From Nitzschia sp. DOCU1 (taxonomy: Eukaryota; Bacillariophyta; Bacillariophyceae; Bacillariales; Bacillariaceae), in assembly GCA_951394045.1 (NCBI GenBank), contig OX595996.1, forward strand, positions 1,798,001 through 1,862,000: DNA of 64,000 bases, written 5' to 3'. This document shows positions 11,013 through 23,600 of the stretch, one piece after another. A program made the position numbers and the translations under genes. Positions within the stretch are counted from its first letter, which is position 1, and each line of letters opens with the position of its first letter. Below the pieces are notes generated by a model. The model was not told the DNA's origin. It saw only the letters and a program-made list of their open reading frames with translations, and did no database searches.

Positions 11013-11156
11013 TGCAAGTATAGTGTTCTCGTTTTGAACTGAACAGGATTAGGCTAGTGATTAGACAACACACTATCCCGTTGACTTGCTCTGACGAAAC
11101 TACCAATGCCATGAGTCCATTGAGTGGCAACGCTATGCATCGGCCAGTTCAGCAAA

Positions 11157-13042
11157 CTACCGGAACCATCTAGCTACCTCGTCGTGCGCGGGGACGTTGT
11201 CCAAGTGACTCCCCGTGGCAGCCAATGTTGGGTTGGCCTTCAACATCTCTTGCACCAACCTTTGAATGTCCTCCGCCGAAACGGCGTCAATTTTTGCACA
11301 CGTTGTATCGGCATCCTCACGTTTCCCATACGTCAACACCTGACGGCCCATATCCTCGAAGAGAATGAGACGAGACTCAAGCTGGGTCAGAACATTGCAC
11401 TTAAGCATATTGCGCGCTCTGGCAAGCTCCACTTCGCTAACTTGTTGCACGGCAAGGCGAGCTAGCTGGTCTCCGAGAATGGTGACTAGGTCCGTGATCC
11501 GCGTTGGAACTGATGTACTTGCGCTGACTCCGAAAAGTCCACCTTCGTCAGCAAAGCTAGTGAAAGCTTCTGCTGACTCTAGAAATCCGTACCTATTAAG
11601 GACTTGCTGATACATCCGAGAATACATTCCTTTGCCGGGGCCACCAGCCGAGAATGAGCTTCCTCCGCCGAGCAGCATCTGCAGGACGCATGCGACGACC
11701 ATATCTGCGTGGTGCCAGCCGCCTACGGGGAATGCCAAAGCAACGTGGCAGAATTCTTCCGACGGTAGTGTTGGAGCGTAGATTGAAGACTGCTCTGATT
11801 TCACAATCTGGTGCGACCCCCCTCTGTAAATGCTAGGGACTGTGGTCGGGGCGGATTGCTGGGGTACGTGTCCAAAGAATTCATTGGCAAGGTCAACAAG
11901 GGTATCGTGAGATATTCCCGCCCCAGCAACAACCATTCCCTGCGGGTTATAACGGATACAGTCATTATAAAATGACTCCACAAGTGGCGGTGAAAGCATC
12001 GGGATTGTTTCCGGGGTTGCAAAATGAAGTTTCCCCAGCTGCTGATCCATCCCGTAGGCGGCAACTTGCAGTGCCTCTCCAAGGACAAGCTGAGGAAGCT
12101 GTTCCTGCGCTTGAAATGCCATGACATCGAGCGCATGATAGAAATCGTCAATTGATTCTGAGATTTTTGGCTCCAACACAACTTCTGCTAGCAACCCCAT
12201 CCCAAGTCTGACATTTGGTCTCAAAATATCTATACAGTGCAATGTTTGTTCCCTCGAATGACTGACGAATCTCGTAGCACCCCAATCCTGTAGAAGTTCC
12301 GTGATTTTTAACCCACTCAAATGCCTGGTATTTCCGAATGCCAGAGTCTCCAACATGTGAACGATACCAGTTTTACTTTCGTGCCGACTGCCAACGTTAC
12401 TCAGAACGCCTTTAGTAGAAGAGGGAGCGCAAGTGTCAGTGTTATCTGAGATTTACGCAGCATGACACCACATAACATAATTTGCTACACACCAATTGTG
12501 CTCATCTGGCCGTAGGTTTCCTGTAGCAAACGATGGTTAAGACGCAGTATTCAGAAGTGTCAGAAACAAGGGCGAGGAATTTGTTTTGGAGTTGTGCTCC
12601 AAGTGTACCGACTCACTTGAGATACGACCCTAACGCCATTCTCCAATGTTGTGATGCATGTCTCGGGAGCTTCTAACTCGGTGGAGGGGACATTTGGCGG
12701 TATGAACGGGGGCACAGCCCGTGTAATCGGCAAGCTGTTGAGTTTGAGGGAATCCAACGAGTTTTTCGTTTCGCTTTTAAGTTTCTTCCGTTGTTCTGGT
12801 GTGAGCTCTGACCGATCATCAAAGGGATCTGATGGCAAGCGGAGCTTTCCCGGGGTCGATCGCTCGATCTGGTCGGGAGTGATGTCCTTTGCTTTGGTGA
12901 CGCTGATCTCTGGGGCTTCCGTCCGCGTGGGATACTCGTAAACGGAAAACGAGGGAGTCTCTGCCGAGGCGGAAAAGGCACGCCGCGGCCGCAGGGCCTT
13001 CCTGATAACCTTCGCCGCTCGAGTGGAAGCCAGTGCTAACAT
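11157..13042 (-). CDS. PMPCA: Mitochondrial processing peptidase, alpha subunit (3 exons)
   Basis: Exons on the minus strand are 13042-12617, 12520-12493 and 12409-11157, giving 568 aa. Introns start GTGAGT and GTGTGT and end in AG; a 28-nt middle exon encodes ETYGQMSTI and restores the M16 peptidase fold. MPP cleaves presequences from imported mitochondrial proteins; the alpha subunit holds the presequence and the beta subunit is the zinc protease. Two features mark alpha: the glycine-rich loop LGGGSSFSAGGPGKGMYSR, and HMLETLAFG where beta has the H-x-x-E-H zinc site. The N-terminus (ASTRAAKVIRKALRPRRAFS) is a good mitochondrial presequence. About 90 extra polar residues lie between presequence and M16 domain, making it longer than the ~480-aa yeast protein. 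Confidence 0.93.
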
Positions 13043-13446
13043 CTTCGGGGTATTCCTATAAAGTGACGCTTTTGCTTTCCTCTATTGTACAATGTGCGAT
13101 CTCCCCATCTTCGTCGCAGCGAGTGTATCTCGTCTGTGGACGGCGGCACGCCTCTGCTGAATGATGGGGAGGAGAGAAAGAGAGGCTGTGTCGTCCGTTT
13201 CTGCCGCCAAACATCACGTCTGGCCTTTCTTCCTCTCATAAATGGATAAATGAGTCTTAAAAATAAAATCTTTCAATCTTTTTTATAGACTAAGAAAATA
13301 TAATACAAAATATTACCTTAAATATATTATTTGGTATCATTATACGAAGGCACGGCGGCGAGAGACTTCATGTCGAATTCCAAACCAGCAGCAAGGATCA
13401 ATGAGAGCTACCATTTATTCTCGGCAGCACTGTCTGAATAGGCAAA

Positions 13447-14463
13447 ATGGCGAAACATCTGGCACGTATCCACGGCACTGAAGAAGATAAGGTCAATTGT
13501 CCCTTCTACTACAAGATCGGTGCTTGCCGGCACTCGGATCGTTGCTCTCGACTTCATCACAAACCAGCGTTCAGCCCAACGTTGTTGATTAAGGTAAAAT
13601 TGTTGTGGATTTCGAGCTGTCGAAACCATATTCACTGCTCTGCTTCACTCACTACCTGTGTCGCCATATCCTCCTGTCGTAACGCTCTTTCAGCACCTTT
13701 ACCGCCATCCTCAACGTCTTGCCGAGCTGCAGCAGGCTGCCACGGCAGGCCAGGCTGTGATCGACCAGGAAAAGGCGCTTGAAGACTTCTTCGTCTTTTA
13801 TGAAGACTTATACATGGAGTTTTCAAAATTTGGTAGAATTGATGCTTTGCATGTTTGCGATAATCTAGGTGAGATACTTGAGTTTATTGCTACACCGGGC
13901 ATCCCAAACGCTCGAGACTGACGTTCCGCTTCGCAACGCACAGGGGATCATATGATCGGTCATGTATATTGCAAGTTTACTGACGAAGAAGACGCGTCGG
14001 ATGCGTTGCAGGTGATGAATGGGAGATACTACGATGGAAGAAAGATGGAAGTGGAGTTCAGTCCGGTTCAAAATTTCCAAGAGGTACGACATGAGACTTT
14101 AGACAAAGGGACTCGCCCTTTTCGAACCGAATTCTCACATTGTTTCACTGTACGATCCTTTCAATCATGCAGGCTCGTTGCCGTGACTTTGACGAGGAAA
14201 ACTGTGCCAGGGGTGGATTCTGCAACTTCATGCACGTCAAACCGGTCCCCGCATGTCTAATTCGATCGTTGGAAGAAGACGCAGAGCACGATCGCCGTCG
14301 GGAGGAGGACGAACGTAGAGACAAGGAGAGGGAAGAGCGATCCCGGAAGAAAAAAAGAAAACGACAAGATGATAGAGACTCTCGGAAACGGTCCCGCAAG
14401 TCTCGCCGCTCAAGAAGTAGGTCAGAGAGTTCCGATGGCTCGGGGGATGACAATAGATCTTAG
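13447..14463 (+). CDS. U2AF1: Splicing factor U2AF small subunit, U2AF35 (4 exons)
   Basis: Exons are 13447-13593, 13694-13868, 13944-14083 and 14173-14463, giving 250 aa. Every junction was fixed by alignment to the family: [27 protein letters not shown] and NFQE|ARCRDF match conserved U2AF35 text. U2AF35 recognises the AG at 3' splice sites with U2AF65 in the nucleus. The first CCCH zinc finger is at residues 18-37 (C18, C27, C33, H37). A degenerate RRM follows ([18 protein letters not shown] to MEVEFSPV), then the second finger ([19 protein letters not shown]), then a basic Arg/Ser/Lys-Glu tail in place of the metazoan RS/Gly region. The acceptor of intron 1 has the tract ctctttcag. At 250 aa it is near the human size of 240. 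Confidence 0.95.
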
Positions 14464-14816
14464 CCTTTTGATCCAAATGCTGGTAGCCGTATAAATCATC
14501 ATGGTGTTCAAATAGCTCATTAAAAGTACTAGGGACGAGAGGAGTGTTGTGATGATTCATTCATTCAGCATAACGTCGAGGGCCTCAAGTGGATCTAAAA
14601 TGGGATAGATGAGAGTTGCACAAGAAGACTAATACGACCCAAAAATTCTTCTCGCAGAAAATCTCTCGAAAGAAATATCGATCTCACTATGAGATGACAT
14701 CAGCCGCGTCCGTCGTAACAACATTTAATTCTGGCTGTACACACTGCATTTCTCTCTACTTTGCTGAACAAACCTGTTTTGGAGCGTTGTCATTTTTGAG
14801 TGCTGCAACTGTTACC

Positions 14817-15209
14817 ATGAGTGCCCCGATGTAAGTCACGATGATTATTAGGTCAGTTTGATAGGAAATTCAGCTTTCAGCTCACTGATCTGGAATACTC
14901 GTGTTGTCGTGCAGTTACCTGCGAGTGAAGAGACAAAACCAAACCTACTTCATCATGTGCCAGCCCGCAGAAGATACGTTTGGATTTTTGAAGCAACAAG
15001 TGGCACTTGCAAACAAGGAGTACAAGGCATCGCAGATGCGTTTACTTCTTAACAACACTATCCTCAACGATGATGACAAGCTCGAGAAATACGAAGATGA
15101 AATCAAGAACGAATCGGAATTGCATGTGGTTTTCCAAATCTCTGACGGGGAATGGGAGGCGGTTACGATTGCCGACACACAGGGAGGCTTCGGAGGGGAG
15201 GCATCATGA
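14817..15209 (+). CDS. ELOB: Elongin-B-like ubiquitin-fold protein (2 exons)
   Basis: Exon 1 (14817-14830, ATG plus 11 bases) joins exon 2 (14915-15209) across an 84-nt intron with GTAAGT and AG, giving 102 aa beginning MSAPIYLRVKRQN. Elongin B has a ubiquitin-like domain and forms a dimer with elongin C in cullin ubiquitin ligases and in the elongin transcription complex. The resemblance covers the first beta strand (IYLRVKRQNQTYF against VFLMIRRHKTTIF), the strand-turn RLLLNNTILNDDDKL against QRLYKDDQLLDDGKTL, and the end (ESELHVVFQISDGEWEAVTI). The family is about 118 aa, so length fits. Any ubiquitin-like protein is the alternative. A longer in-frame start exists at 14616 but adds 67 unrelated residues, so I prefer 14817. 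Confidence 0.75.
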
Positions 15210-15331
15210 TAGGAGGACGATAAGCATGGAACCTACGGGAGGAAATGGATACGTCTGATGACTCTCTAGGTAGAGCCATTGGATTTTGGCTCCTCTCTCC
15301 CCGAAAATCAACCGGTCACTTAATTACAATC

Positions 15332-17116
15332 CTACATTTCTTCTTCGACCACGCTCTCGTCTGATTCCTCGCGTATTGTTTCTTCAACTATATAAGCTTC
15401 ATCCTCATCCAGATCAGAACCCTGAGGATCGTCTTCTTCGTGTATTGTTTCTTCGATCTCAACCATTTCCTCTGAGTATGATCGTTCAACGATTTCCTCG
15501 AAACTTCGCTCGCTCTCCCCCATGAGTAACGCGCCAGACGCGTCGAGATCCGTTGTGGATTCAAGAAAAACCTCCTCGTAGACTATCGAGTCTCGCTGAC
15601 CTCTTCCTGCATTTTCGTTGACAGTCGTTGTTTTCTTCGCAAATTCCCCCTGTGGACTGCTGTCCTTCAAGTCGGAGGTTTTGCCTCCAAACAGAACTGG
15701 ATCTCCCCCCGCACGCTTCTTAAACAGACTCTCGAGCGTCGTTTGTGCCTCCCCCGCTTGGGTCTCTTGGTCGGTAAGGTCCTGCTTGACCTCCTTCTTA
15801 TAGTCATAGTGCTGCTTGAGATATCTGTACAGCTCGGGCAACGGAGTTCGCCTGATCATCGTTTCAGGATCTACGTTCTCGCCCTTGTAAACAATTGGAA
15901 TAAGAGCCCTACAGGCCTCCTCCAGATCCTCTGGTTCGGGTGCTACGCCCCCGAAAACCCATCTTTCAATTACTTGCTCCTCGTACTCATCATCATGTTC
16001 TTCGACGATTTCTTCAATGGTACTCGTCCGGTCAATTGCAGGGATCGAGGCACTGGCAGCGGCTGCCTTTGCCTTCTCGGCTTTTCTTTCCAGGAAGAGT
16101 TTATGAAATTCTGAATGTATTGATTTTAAGTAGCCATCCTCGCCAAGTTCTTCTGTCGAGGCCTCTCCCTGCTCCTCCTCTTCAGATTCGTACACGGTTT
16201 CCTCAACTATAACTTCACCCTCATCAAGTATGCGTTTATTGTCGTGGGAGAGATGTTGACACTTATCGACCGATTCCTTTGCCACGTCTCCCACTGATGT
16301 CAAGGTCGCGCCATCATTCAAGTCGCCGACTTTGCCTCCAAACAGAACTGGATCTCCCCCCGCACGCTTCTTAAACAGACTCTCGAGCGTCGTTTGCGCC
16401 TCCCCCGCTTGGGTCTCTTGGTCGGTAAGGTCCTGCTTGACCTCCTTCTTATAGTCATAGTGTTGCTTGAGATATCTGTACAGCTCGGGCAACGGAGTTC
16501 GCCTGATCATCGTTTCAGGATCTACGTTCTCGCCCTTGTAAACAATTGGAATAAGAGCCCTACAGGCCTCCTTCAGATCCTCTGGTTCGGGTGCTACGCC
16601 CCCGAAAACCCATCTTTCAATTACTTGCTCCTCGTACTCATCATCATGTTCTTCGACGATTTCTTCAATGGTACTCGTCCGGTCAATTGCGGGGATCGAG
16701 GCACTGGCAGCAGCTGCCTTTGCCTTCTCGGCTTTTCTTTCCAGGAAGAGTTTATGAAATTCTGAATGTATTGATTTTAAGTATCCTTCGTCTCCCTGTC
16801 CTCCATCATGGTCCTCGTCGTCGTTGTCTGCCGATTCTTCTTCCTCCTGGGATTCGTATACGATCTCGTCCACAGTCACTTGACTCTGCATCGATTCCCT
16901 GACAAATGACCCAGTTATTATCTCTTCTTCGTACTCTACCACGGAATCATGCCCACTCTCATTAATCTGAATTACCTCACCGTTCTTTCCTTTGGCTGCC
17001 ATGGCCTCTTTTTCGGCCCGTCGTTTGAGGAACTCATCCTGTAAACTAGAACGAATCTCTGATAACCAATCATCACTCTCCTCCAGTACCTCCTCTTCAT
17101 AGTACTCCTCCTCCAT
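15332..17116 (-). CDS. Acidic repeat protein sharing a module with the giant neighbour
   Basis: A 594-aa single-exon protein, extremely rich in Glu and Asp. It starts with an acidic tract (MEEEYYEEEVLEESDDW) and ends with another. In between are two near-identical blocks of about 150 residues, each with a helical SIHSEFHKLFLERKAEKAKA segment, an acidic segment, and a ~50-residue module with core EACRALIPIVYKGENVDPET and IRRTPLPELYRYLKQHYDYK (about residues 172-227 and 393-447). The same module occurs three times in the 3169-aa protein encoded just upstream on the same strand, so the two genes are probably a partial tandem duplication. I do not recognise the module. No signal peptide, membrane segment or enzyme motif is visible. 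It may be a cytoskeletal or scaffold protein, but that is a guess. Confidence 0.8.
   Translation of the reverse strand: MEEEYYEEEVLEESDDWLSEIRSSLQDEFLKRRAEKEAMAAKGKNGEVIQINESGHDSVVEYEEEIITGSFVRESMQSQVTVDEIVYESQEEEESADNDDEDHDGGQGDEGYLKSIHSEFHKLFLERKAEKAKAAAASASIPAIDRTSTIEEIVEEHDDEYEEQVIERWVFGGVAPEPEDLKEACRALIPIVYKGENVDPETMIRRTPLPELYRYLKQHYDYKKEVKQDLTDQETQAGEAQTTLESLFKKRAGGDPVLFGGKVGDLNDGATLTSVGDVAKESVDKCQHLSHDNKRILDEGEVIVEETVYESEEEEQGEASTEELGEDGYLKSIHSEFHKLFLERKAEKAKAAAASASIPAIDRTSTIEEIVEEHDDEYEEQVIERWVFGGVAPEPEDLEEACRALIPIVYKGENVDPETMIRRTPLPELYRYLKQHYDYKKEVKQDLTDQETQAGEAQTTLESLFKKRAGGDPVLFGGKTSDLKDSSPQGEFAKKTTTVNENAGRGQRDSIVYEEVFLESTTDLDASGALLMGESERSFEEIVERSYSEEMVEIEETIHEEDDPQGSDLDEDEAYIVEETIREESDESVVEEEM
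15680..16783. repeat. 453-bp near-identical in-frame duplication
   Basis: Bases 15680-16132 and 16332-16783 are nearly identical (offset exactly 651 bases, a multiple of three). Only scattered substitutions are visible by eye, for example Lys against Glu next to the ACR motif. It creates the two large blocks of the 594-aa protein. Confidence 0.93.
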
Positions 17117-17629
17117 TGTGGCAATGATTCAATTGTCAAATACTTGTTCACAAGTTTCTGGCGTCGCCTTGGAGTGAATCAACCGTCGGCCCAGAGGCTC
17201 ATACCAGTACTCTTTCGTGCTGGACCTCAATCAATTCAAAGACACTAATCTCATCATGATGGAACGCAGCACGCGGCGAGACACAATAATTTTATTCACG
17301 TATTATGTACCTGGAATGCGTATCATCATACAAAGTCATTCACGCTTGGTAAGGCACAAGCGCGGGCTTGCGCAAGGCCTGAATCTACATACAACCAGCC
17401 TTGCCGCTAATGCGACTCTGACTACTACGAGTAGAGGTACTCGTATTATACCAACGGGAAGGGTGAGATAAGTGGGGTGGGGCCATTCGGGTGTCAGTCC
17501 AGGCGCTGTCGCTACGATCTTTGTCCTTTGGATAGCCCATTCTATTTTTCGCAAGAGTTCATGAATAGGTGTCTTAATCATTTAGGCTCCGGTTACCTTT
17601 CGGAGCGATCTTTTTTCCCACGATGATAT
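17117..17629. other. Intergenic region between the two module genes
   Basis: The region separates the 3' end of the giant gene from the start of its small relative. It has a short inverted repeat, ACGAGTA-GAG-GTACTCGT, near 17426-17443. No coding signal was seen. Confidence 0.5.
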
Positions 17630-20600
17630 CTAACTCTCCCCCACGATTTCAATTATATGAGCTTGCAGTCCAAACTTAACCAACTCGTTCAGCTTCTTTT
17701 CGACTCGCCTGCTCTGTACGTCACCCGAGAGACGCACAACATCTGCCCAGTGCCGACGTACGTTTGACAGCGATAAAGGTTCGTCCGAACCCCGGAGCGA
17801 GGATAGGAATCTGCCGAGGTCACCCTCTGTGGGACCGTCCATCGCCAAGAAAGCCAGTCCTAGGGGCGACAATTTCAATATGCCGTTCTCCGATGGATCC
17901 TCTGTGCTAACCAGCCCGTAGTTTGAATTAAGTTCAGTTGCCCACAATATAAAAGAAGGCCTGTCCTCATTTGTGGAGTTGCGTCGGAACCAATCCCTCC
18001 CAACGACAAAGTCGTACATTTGGTGAAGTGGGAAACCTTTTGCGGTCTCGGCTTCATCATCGCTTTCATACTGTTGTGCAACTGAGAGCAACGACTTGCA
18101 CACTGTTTCAAGCTTCTTCTCGTAGCGACGGATGAAGCCTGACAGACGATCAGCCTCCCGGACCATCTGCGGAACGAGCGCCGATTTAACTTTGTTGCTG
18201 GGTGAAACTTCCTCCTGAAGTTCAGATACGCTAGCATCCAATCCTGACGAATCCAACGCTTCCGGAATATTTTGGCTCGTCATGCCTCTCAATCTCACTT
18301 GACGCGTTTCGTCCGCCAGTTCCGCTTCCTTCTCCAGCCTGGCTTCCCTTGCACGAGCACTTTTCTCAGCCAAGCGCTGAGCCTCGGCTAGCCGCTCTGC
18401 CTTTTTTGCCTCTATGCCACCCTTCGCCGACGTTTCGATTCTGCCTTCCTCTTGAGAGATTTTCTGGATACCTTGGGACACCTCGTCTACGTCTTGGACT
18501 CTGTTGCTATCTTCGACTGACTTTGTGGGTTCAACGGTCACACGCTGTGTGGTCTGAGCGGGCTTCGCGGGCGATGCCCCGAGCTGTCGGCTGCCATTTC
18601 TCGCCGCAATCGCCCTCGCTCGAGCCTCGGCTGCTTTTCGCCGCTTTTCCTCCAAGGATTGGCTCTCCTTTCCATCGTCGTCCGTGCGCTTGTCATTTTG
18701 TTTCCAAAATTCCAATCGATTCTGAGCGCTCTCTTGGCCGCCAGCTTCTTTGGCCCACGAAAGGGCACGAGCGGACCCCAAGGGCCCACTCTTTCCCTGG
18801 AGCCTGCCCAGGAATGCAGGACTTTCCTTAAGCTTTCGTGACTCAGCTGATGTAGCGCTGGTTGTCTCCTCGGAATTTGCGCGCTCTGATATCGCATGTT
18901 GCGTGACCTCCGCGGTAGTGGCAATATTGTCATTCTTGGCGATGCTTGAAAGGCTCGCCCTGGTGCTGAGGGCTCGTTTTCTTCGCTCCGCGATGAGTCT
19001 CCGTTTCTCGGCAAGACTGCCCCCCGTATTGTCCTCTCCCTGTTTTTCATGGATACCTTCAGAAGTACCCGAGCTACTGTTGCCTTTCGCGGCCAACTTT
19101 TCATCAACCATACGCTTGCCATTCTGTCTCCACCAGGCTAGTCCTCGTGCCCCAGCAGATGAGGATTCTACAGCGGCCTCTTCTTTATTTTGCACATTTG
19201 TTGCTTGTTCTACACGTTGCTCAGCCTGCAGCGACGATTTCCCTTTGGTGTCACTGAACAAAGTAATGGACTTCTGAACCAGTCCAGCGTTGGACTTTTC
19301 TTGATCCTTGCTAAGTGGATTTGTAGGCCGAACAGCGCTGCCCCCACCAACATGGGTCGCAAATGATTTGTTCAATTCTGGACTTTCATCCCTCTTTTGA
19401 ACAACGCTGGCCGACGTATGCTTCATAGAATGTTCATGATTAACGATAGACTGCCCTTGCAAACCACGGGGGTCGGTCTGCGTGCTTGAAGGCTTGGGAG
19501 AATGCCAGGACTCCGAAAAACGTTTAAGAACCTCGCCATTTTCATTGGCGGACTCAAGGGCGTCGAAGTCACCAAAAAACACTTGTTCCTGTTTATTGTT
19601 CGTGACATAAAATTGAGGATAAGCGCCACGCTTTCCACCTTTCCGCAATAAGTCTTCGCGAAAATCTCGCCTATTCGGATCAGCACCGTCGATGCACTCA
19701 GGTTCCAATCCAAGGGCCCGAAGAATGACAAGCGACTTTTCTTGGTTTACTTCCTGCGCCCTGGTAGTAGGAGTACTCGACAACAAAACAAGAACACGCG
19801 GATGTTGTGTTCCTATTCCCATGCCTGCGTAAGAACCTTCAGAAATCACACCTGCAGAGGGCTCTCCTACTAGCCCTTCGTTCACCTCGAACTCGGAAGT
19901 CGCGCCCAAGTCGGTAAAGCTCTCACTGAAAGATTTCGTGCTGGACTCTAGTACGAACATCTGTGCCTCCTTTATGAGACGACCTCCCAGTCCACCACCG
20001 CGAGTCTGCTTGCGTTTGGGTGAGGCCTCAAGGCCGATGGGGTTTGTGCTCTGACTTGAAAGTTCCTTGCTATTAACTCTGTCGCATGCACGATTATCGT
20101 GCAAAGATTGTTGTTCGGAAGGTGCACTTGTATCAAACTTCAAAAGTGCCTCCACTTCAGCTGTCGCCGATGCTGTTGTTTCCTCAACCTTGAGTCGAAC
20201 TTCCTCTTCAGCTTTATTTCTGGCTTCTTCACCAGAAATTGCCTTCGCAGAAGCTCCTTCTTCTTTCGCCTCTTCATCTGCCCGTATGATTTCATTGGCT
20301 ATCGCGGTTTCTCTTTCAGCCGTCATTCGAACGTCCTCTTCTAGTACCACTTTCGCCTTTACGGCAGCAGCCTCTTCTTCGGCTATTTTCAATGATACAG
20401 CTTCTTCCTCGGACTTCAGCCGAGATTCCTCTTCCGCACATTCATGTGCTGCAGCCTCCGATTCAGCCATTAATCGAGCTTCTTCTTCAGCTTTCGATTT
20501 GGCAGCAGCAGCCTCTTCTTCGGCAATTTTCAATGCTGCAGCTTCTTCCTCGGCCGTCAACCGAGCTTCCTCTTCCGCGCGTGCCTTTGCAGCAGCCTCC

Positions 20601-23600
20601 TCTTCGGCCTTTAATCGAGCTTCTTCTTCCGCGCGTGCCTTTACAGCAGCCTCTTCTTCGGCCTTCAATCGAGCTTCTTCTTCAGCTATCGCCTTGGCAG
20701 AAGCAGCATCTTCTTCCGCTGTTTTCATTGCTGCTGCCTCCTCCTCGGCCTTCAACCGAGCTGCCTCTTCCGCGCGTGCCTTTGCAGCAGCCTCCTCTTC
20801 TGCCTTCAATCGAGCTTCTTCTTCAGCTTCCGCCTTGGCAGAAGCAGCCTCTTCTTCCGCTGTTTTCATTGCTGCTGCCTCCACCTCGGCCTTCAACCGA
20901 GCCGCCTCTTCCGCGCGTGCCTTTGCAGCAGCCTCCTCTTCGGCCTTCAATCGGGCTTCTTCTTCAGCTTTTGCCGCGGCAGTAGCGGCCTCTTCTTCGG
21001 CTATTTTCAATGCTGCTGCCTCTTCCTCAGCCTTCAACCGAGCATCTTCTTCCATGCGTGCCCTTGCAGCAGCCTCCTCTTCGGCCTTTAATCGAGCTTC
21101 TTCTTCAGCTTTCGCCGCGGCAGCAGCAGCCTCTTCTTCGGCTATCTTCAATGCTGCTGCCTCTTCCTCGACCTTCAGCCGAGCTGCCTCTTCCGCGAGT
21201 GCCTTTGCAGCAGCCTCCTCTTCGGCCTTCAATCGAGCTTCTTCTTCAGCTTTCGCCTCGGCAGCGGCAGCAGCCTCTTCGGCCTTCAGCCGAGCTGCCT
21301 CTTCCGCGAGTGCCTTTGCAGAAACCTCCTCTTCGGCCTTCAATCGAGCTTCTTCTTCAACTTTCGCCTCGGCAGCGGCAGCGGCAGCAGCCTCTTCGGC
21401 CTTCAATCGAGCATCTTCTTCCGCGCGTGCCCTTGCAGCAGCCTCCTCTTCGGCCTTTAATCGAGCTTCTTCTTCAGCTTTCGCCGCGGCAGCAGCAGCC
21501 TCTTCTTCGGCTATCTTCAATGCTGCTGCCTCTTCCTCGACCTTCAGCCGAGCTGCCTCTTCCGCGAGTGCCTTTGCAGCAGCCTCCTCTTCGGCCTTCA
21601 ATCGAGCTTCTTCTTCAGCTTTCGCCTCGGCAGCGGCAGCAGCCTCTTCGGCCTTCAGCCGAGCTGCCTCTTCCGCGAGTGCCTTTGCAGCAGCCTCCTC
21701 TTCGGCCTTCAATCGAGCTTCTTCTTCAACTTTCGCCTCGGCAGCGGCAGCAGCCTCTTCGGCCTTCAATCGAGCATCTTCTTCCGCGCGTGCCCTTGCA
21801 GCAGCCTCCTCTTCGGCCTTCAATCGAGCTTCTTCTTCCACGCGTGCCTTTGCATTAGCCTCCTCTTCGGCCTTCAATCGAGCTTCCTCTCCCGCGCGTG
21901 CATTTACAGCAGCCTCCTCTTCGGCCTTCAATCGAGCTTCTTCTTCAGCTTTCGCCTTGGAAGCAGTAGCCGCCGCTTCTTCGTCAATTTTCAATGCTGC
22001 TGCCTGTTCTTTGGCTATTTTCAATGCGTTAGCTTCTTCCACGTCCAGATGATCCTCCCCTGCAGCGTTCAGGTGGGCCTCTATCCCAGACCGCAATTGA
22101 TCCCCTTTCTCCTCGTCCTTCACACGAACTACCTCCTCGTCTTTCAAACACGCCCCTTGCGCGGTCGCATCGTTACCCTGCACTGCCGCCTGTTGAGCAG
22201 TTGCTGACTCAAGCAAGGCCGCCTCCTCTCGAAGCCACTTGTCTTTGAGGGCCGTTGCGTTTGCATTGAACTTTTCTTCTGCTTCGAGAAGAATCCGCTT
22301 CTGGCGTTGTGCCTCCTCTGTTAGTTTCATGAGACCGTCGTTAAAATCGCGTTCGACCTCATTCTTCTTTTCGGTGATCCGGGCAAGATTCTCCGCATAA
22401 GCTGAATCAAGTTCTTCCTTCGTAGCGGACAGTCGTACTTCTTCATTTCGATACCATTCATCTAAAGCTCGTTGCTCTTCTTCGTGATCAAATAACTGCT
22501 CCTCAAGGGACATGAAAAGCCCTTTGAGAGCAGCCTGGTTTTCTTCCTTCGCTGACTCGATCGTTCGTTGCTCGTTTTTCAAGCTTTGTTGCTGTTCCTC
22601 CAAATCACTTATTTCCTTTTCTAGCTCCATTTCCCTCAATTTCCACTGCATGAATCTCGCTTGCTTGACCCTCTCCTTTTCTAATAAATCTTGCGCCTTC
22701 TGCCTCGCGCCAAACATACCAAGAAATCCCCCGGTGTTCTGTTGCTCATCCATCGGGTCATCTCTCAACGCTTCCTCTGAAAGCTGCCTCTCAGTTTCGA
22801 GCTTGTTTCGGGCCGTGATGACCCGATCCTGTAAGTGCTGTTGCAATTGCAACAGCCTTTCTTCGTGGACGAGCGTTTCCTTCCCCAGAGCCCTCGTTTC
22901 TCTCTCGATGCGGTCTTGAGCCTCTTGGATCTTCGTAGCAATCTGATTCATGTCAGCTTCTCGTGCGGATAGAAGGTTCCGTAGTTCGATCTCGGCATCT
23001 TTGGTGTCAGCATTGTACTTGACAGCTAGAACCTTCGCAGATTCCTCGATTTCGATCACTTTGAGGCGACGATCATCACTGAGTCGTCGCTTTTCATTCG
23101 CAACAGCCATCTCAAAATCACTCCTCATTTGATGGAGCTCGTCCATCTCCTTGGAGAGCTTGGCTTTGTCGACTCTTCGCTTGAATTCGAGCATTTGAGC
23201 CATTTCTTGCAACCAATTCGAATCTCCTGGAGACGACTCCGTGCTTTTCGATTTTTCCGTTGCATTGATGAGATGCCCCACACCTTGAGCAACGTGTGGC
23301 GTGTCGACCTCGTCGTTTTCGGGTACATCATCACCATCGCGAATGTCAACATCTAACCCGTGTGCAACGTAAGAAACGTCCGTTGCTTTTAGTTCGACCT
23401 GGGTAGTGTCAGAGACTACTGGCTTTTGATTTGTGCTCATTGGAGCTTTTTCGTTTGAGGAATGGCAGGCTTCCGACTGCCCGGTTTCGACGAACTGGTC
23501 GATGCTAGTCTGACATTGAGCTGTACTATCATCGACGACGTCCTCGTAGGCAATGGTCGATTCGAATGCAACTTCCGAATTTAATCTGACCGCAAGCTTT

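Noticed and set aside
14616..14816. Longer start for the elongin-B-like protein
   Set aside because: The extra residues lack similarity, and the 102-aa form from 14817 begins where the family begins.
20067..22052. 661-aa Ala/Ser-rich plus-strand ORF, plus related frames at 20392-20985 and 21010-21858
   Set aside because: They are reverse-strand reflections of the EAK repeat in the 3169-aa gene. The low-complexity DNA keeps several frames open; no independent coding signal exists.
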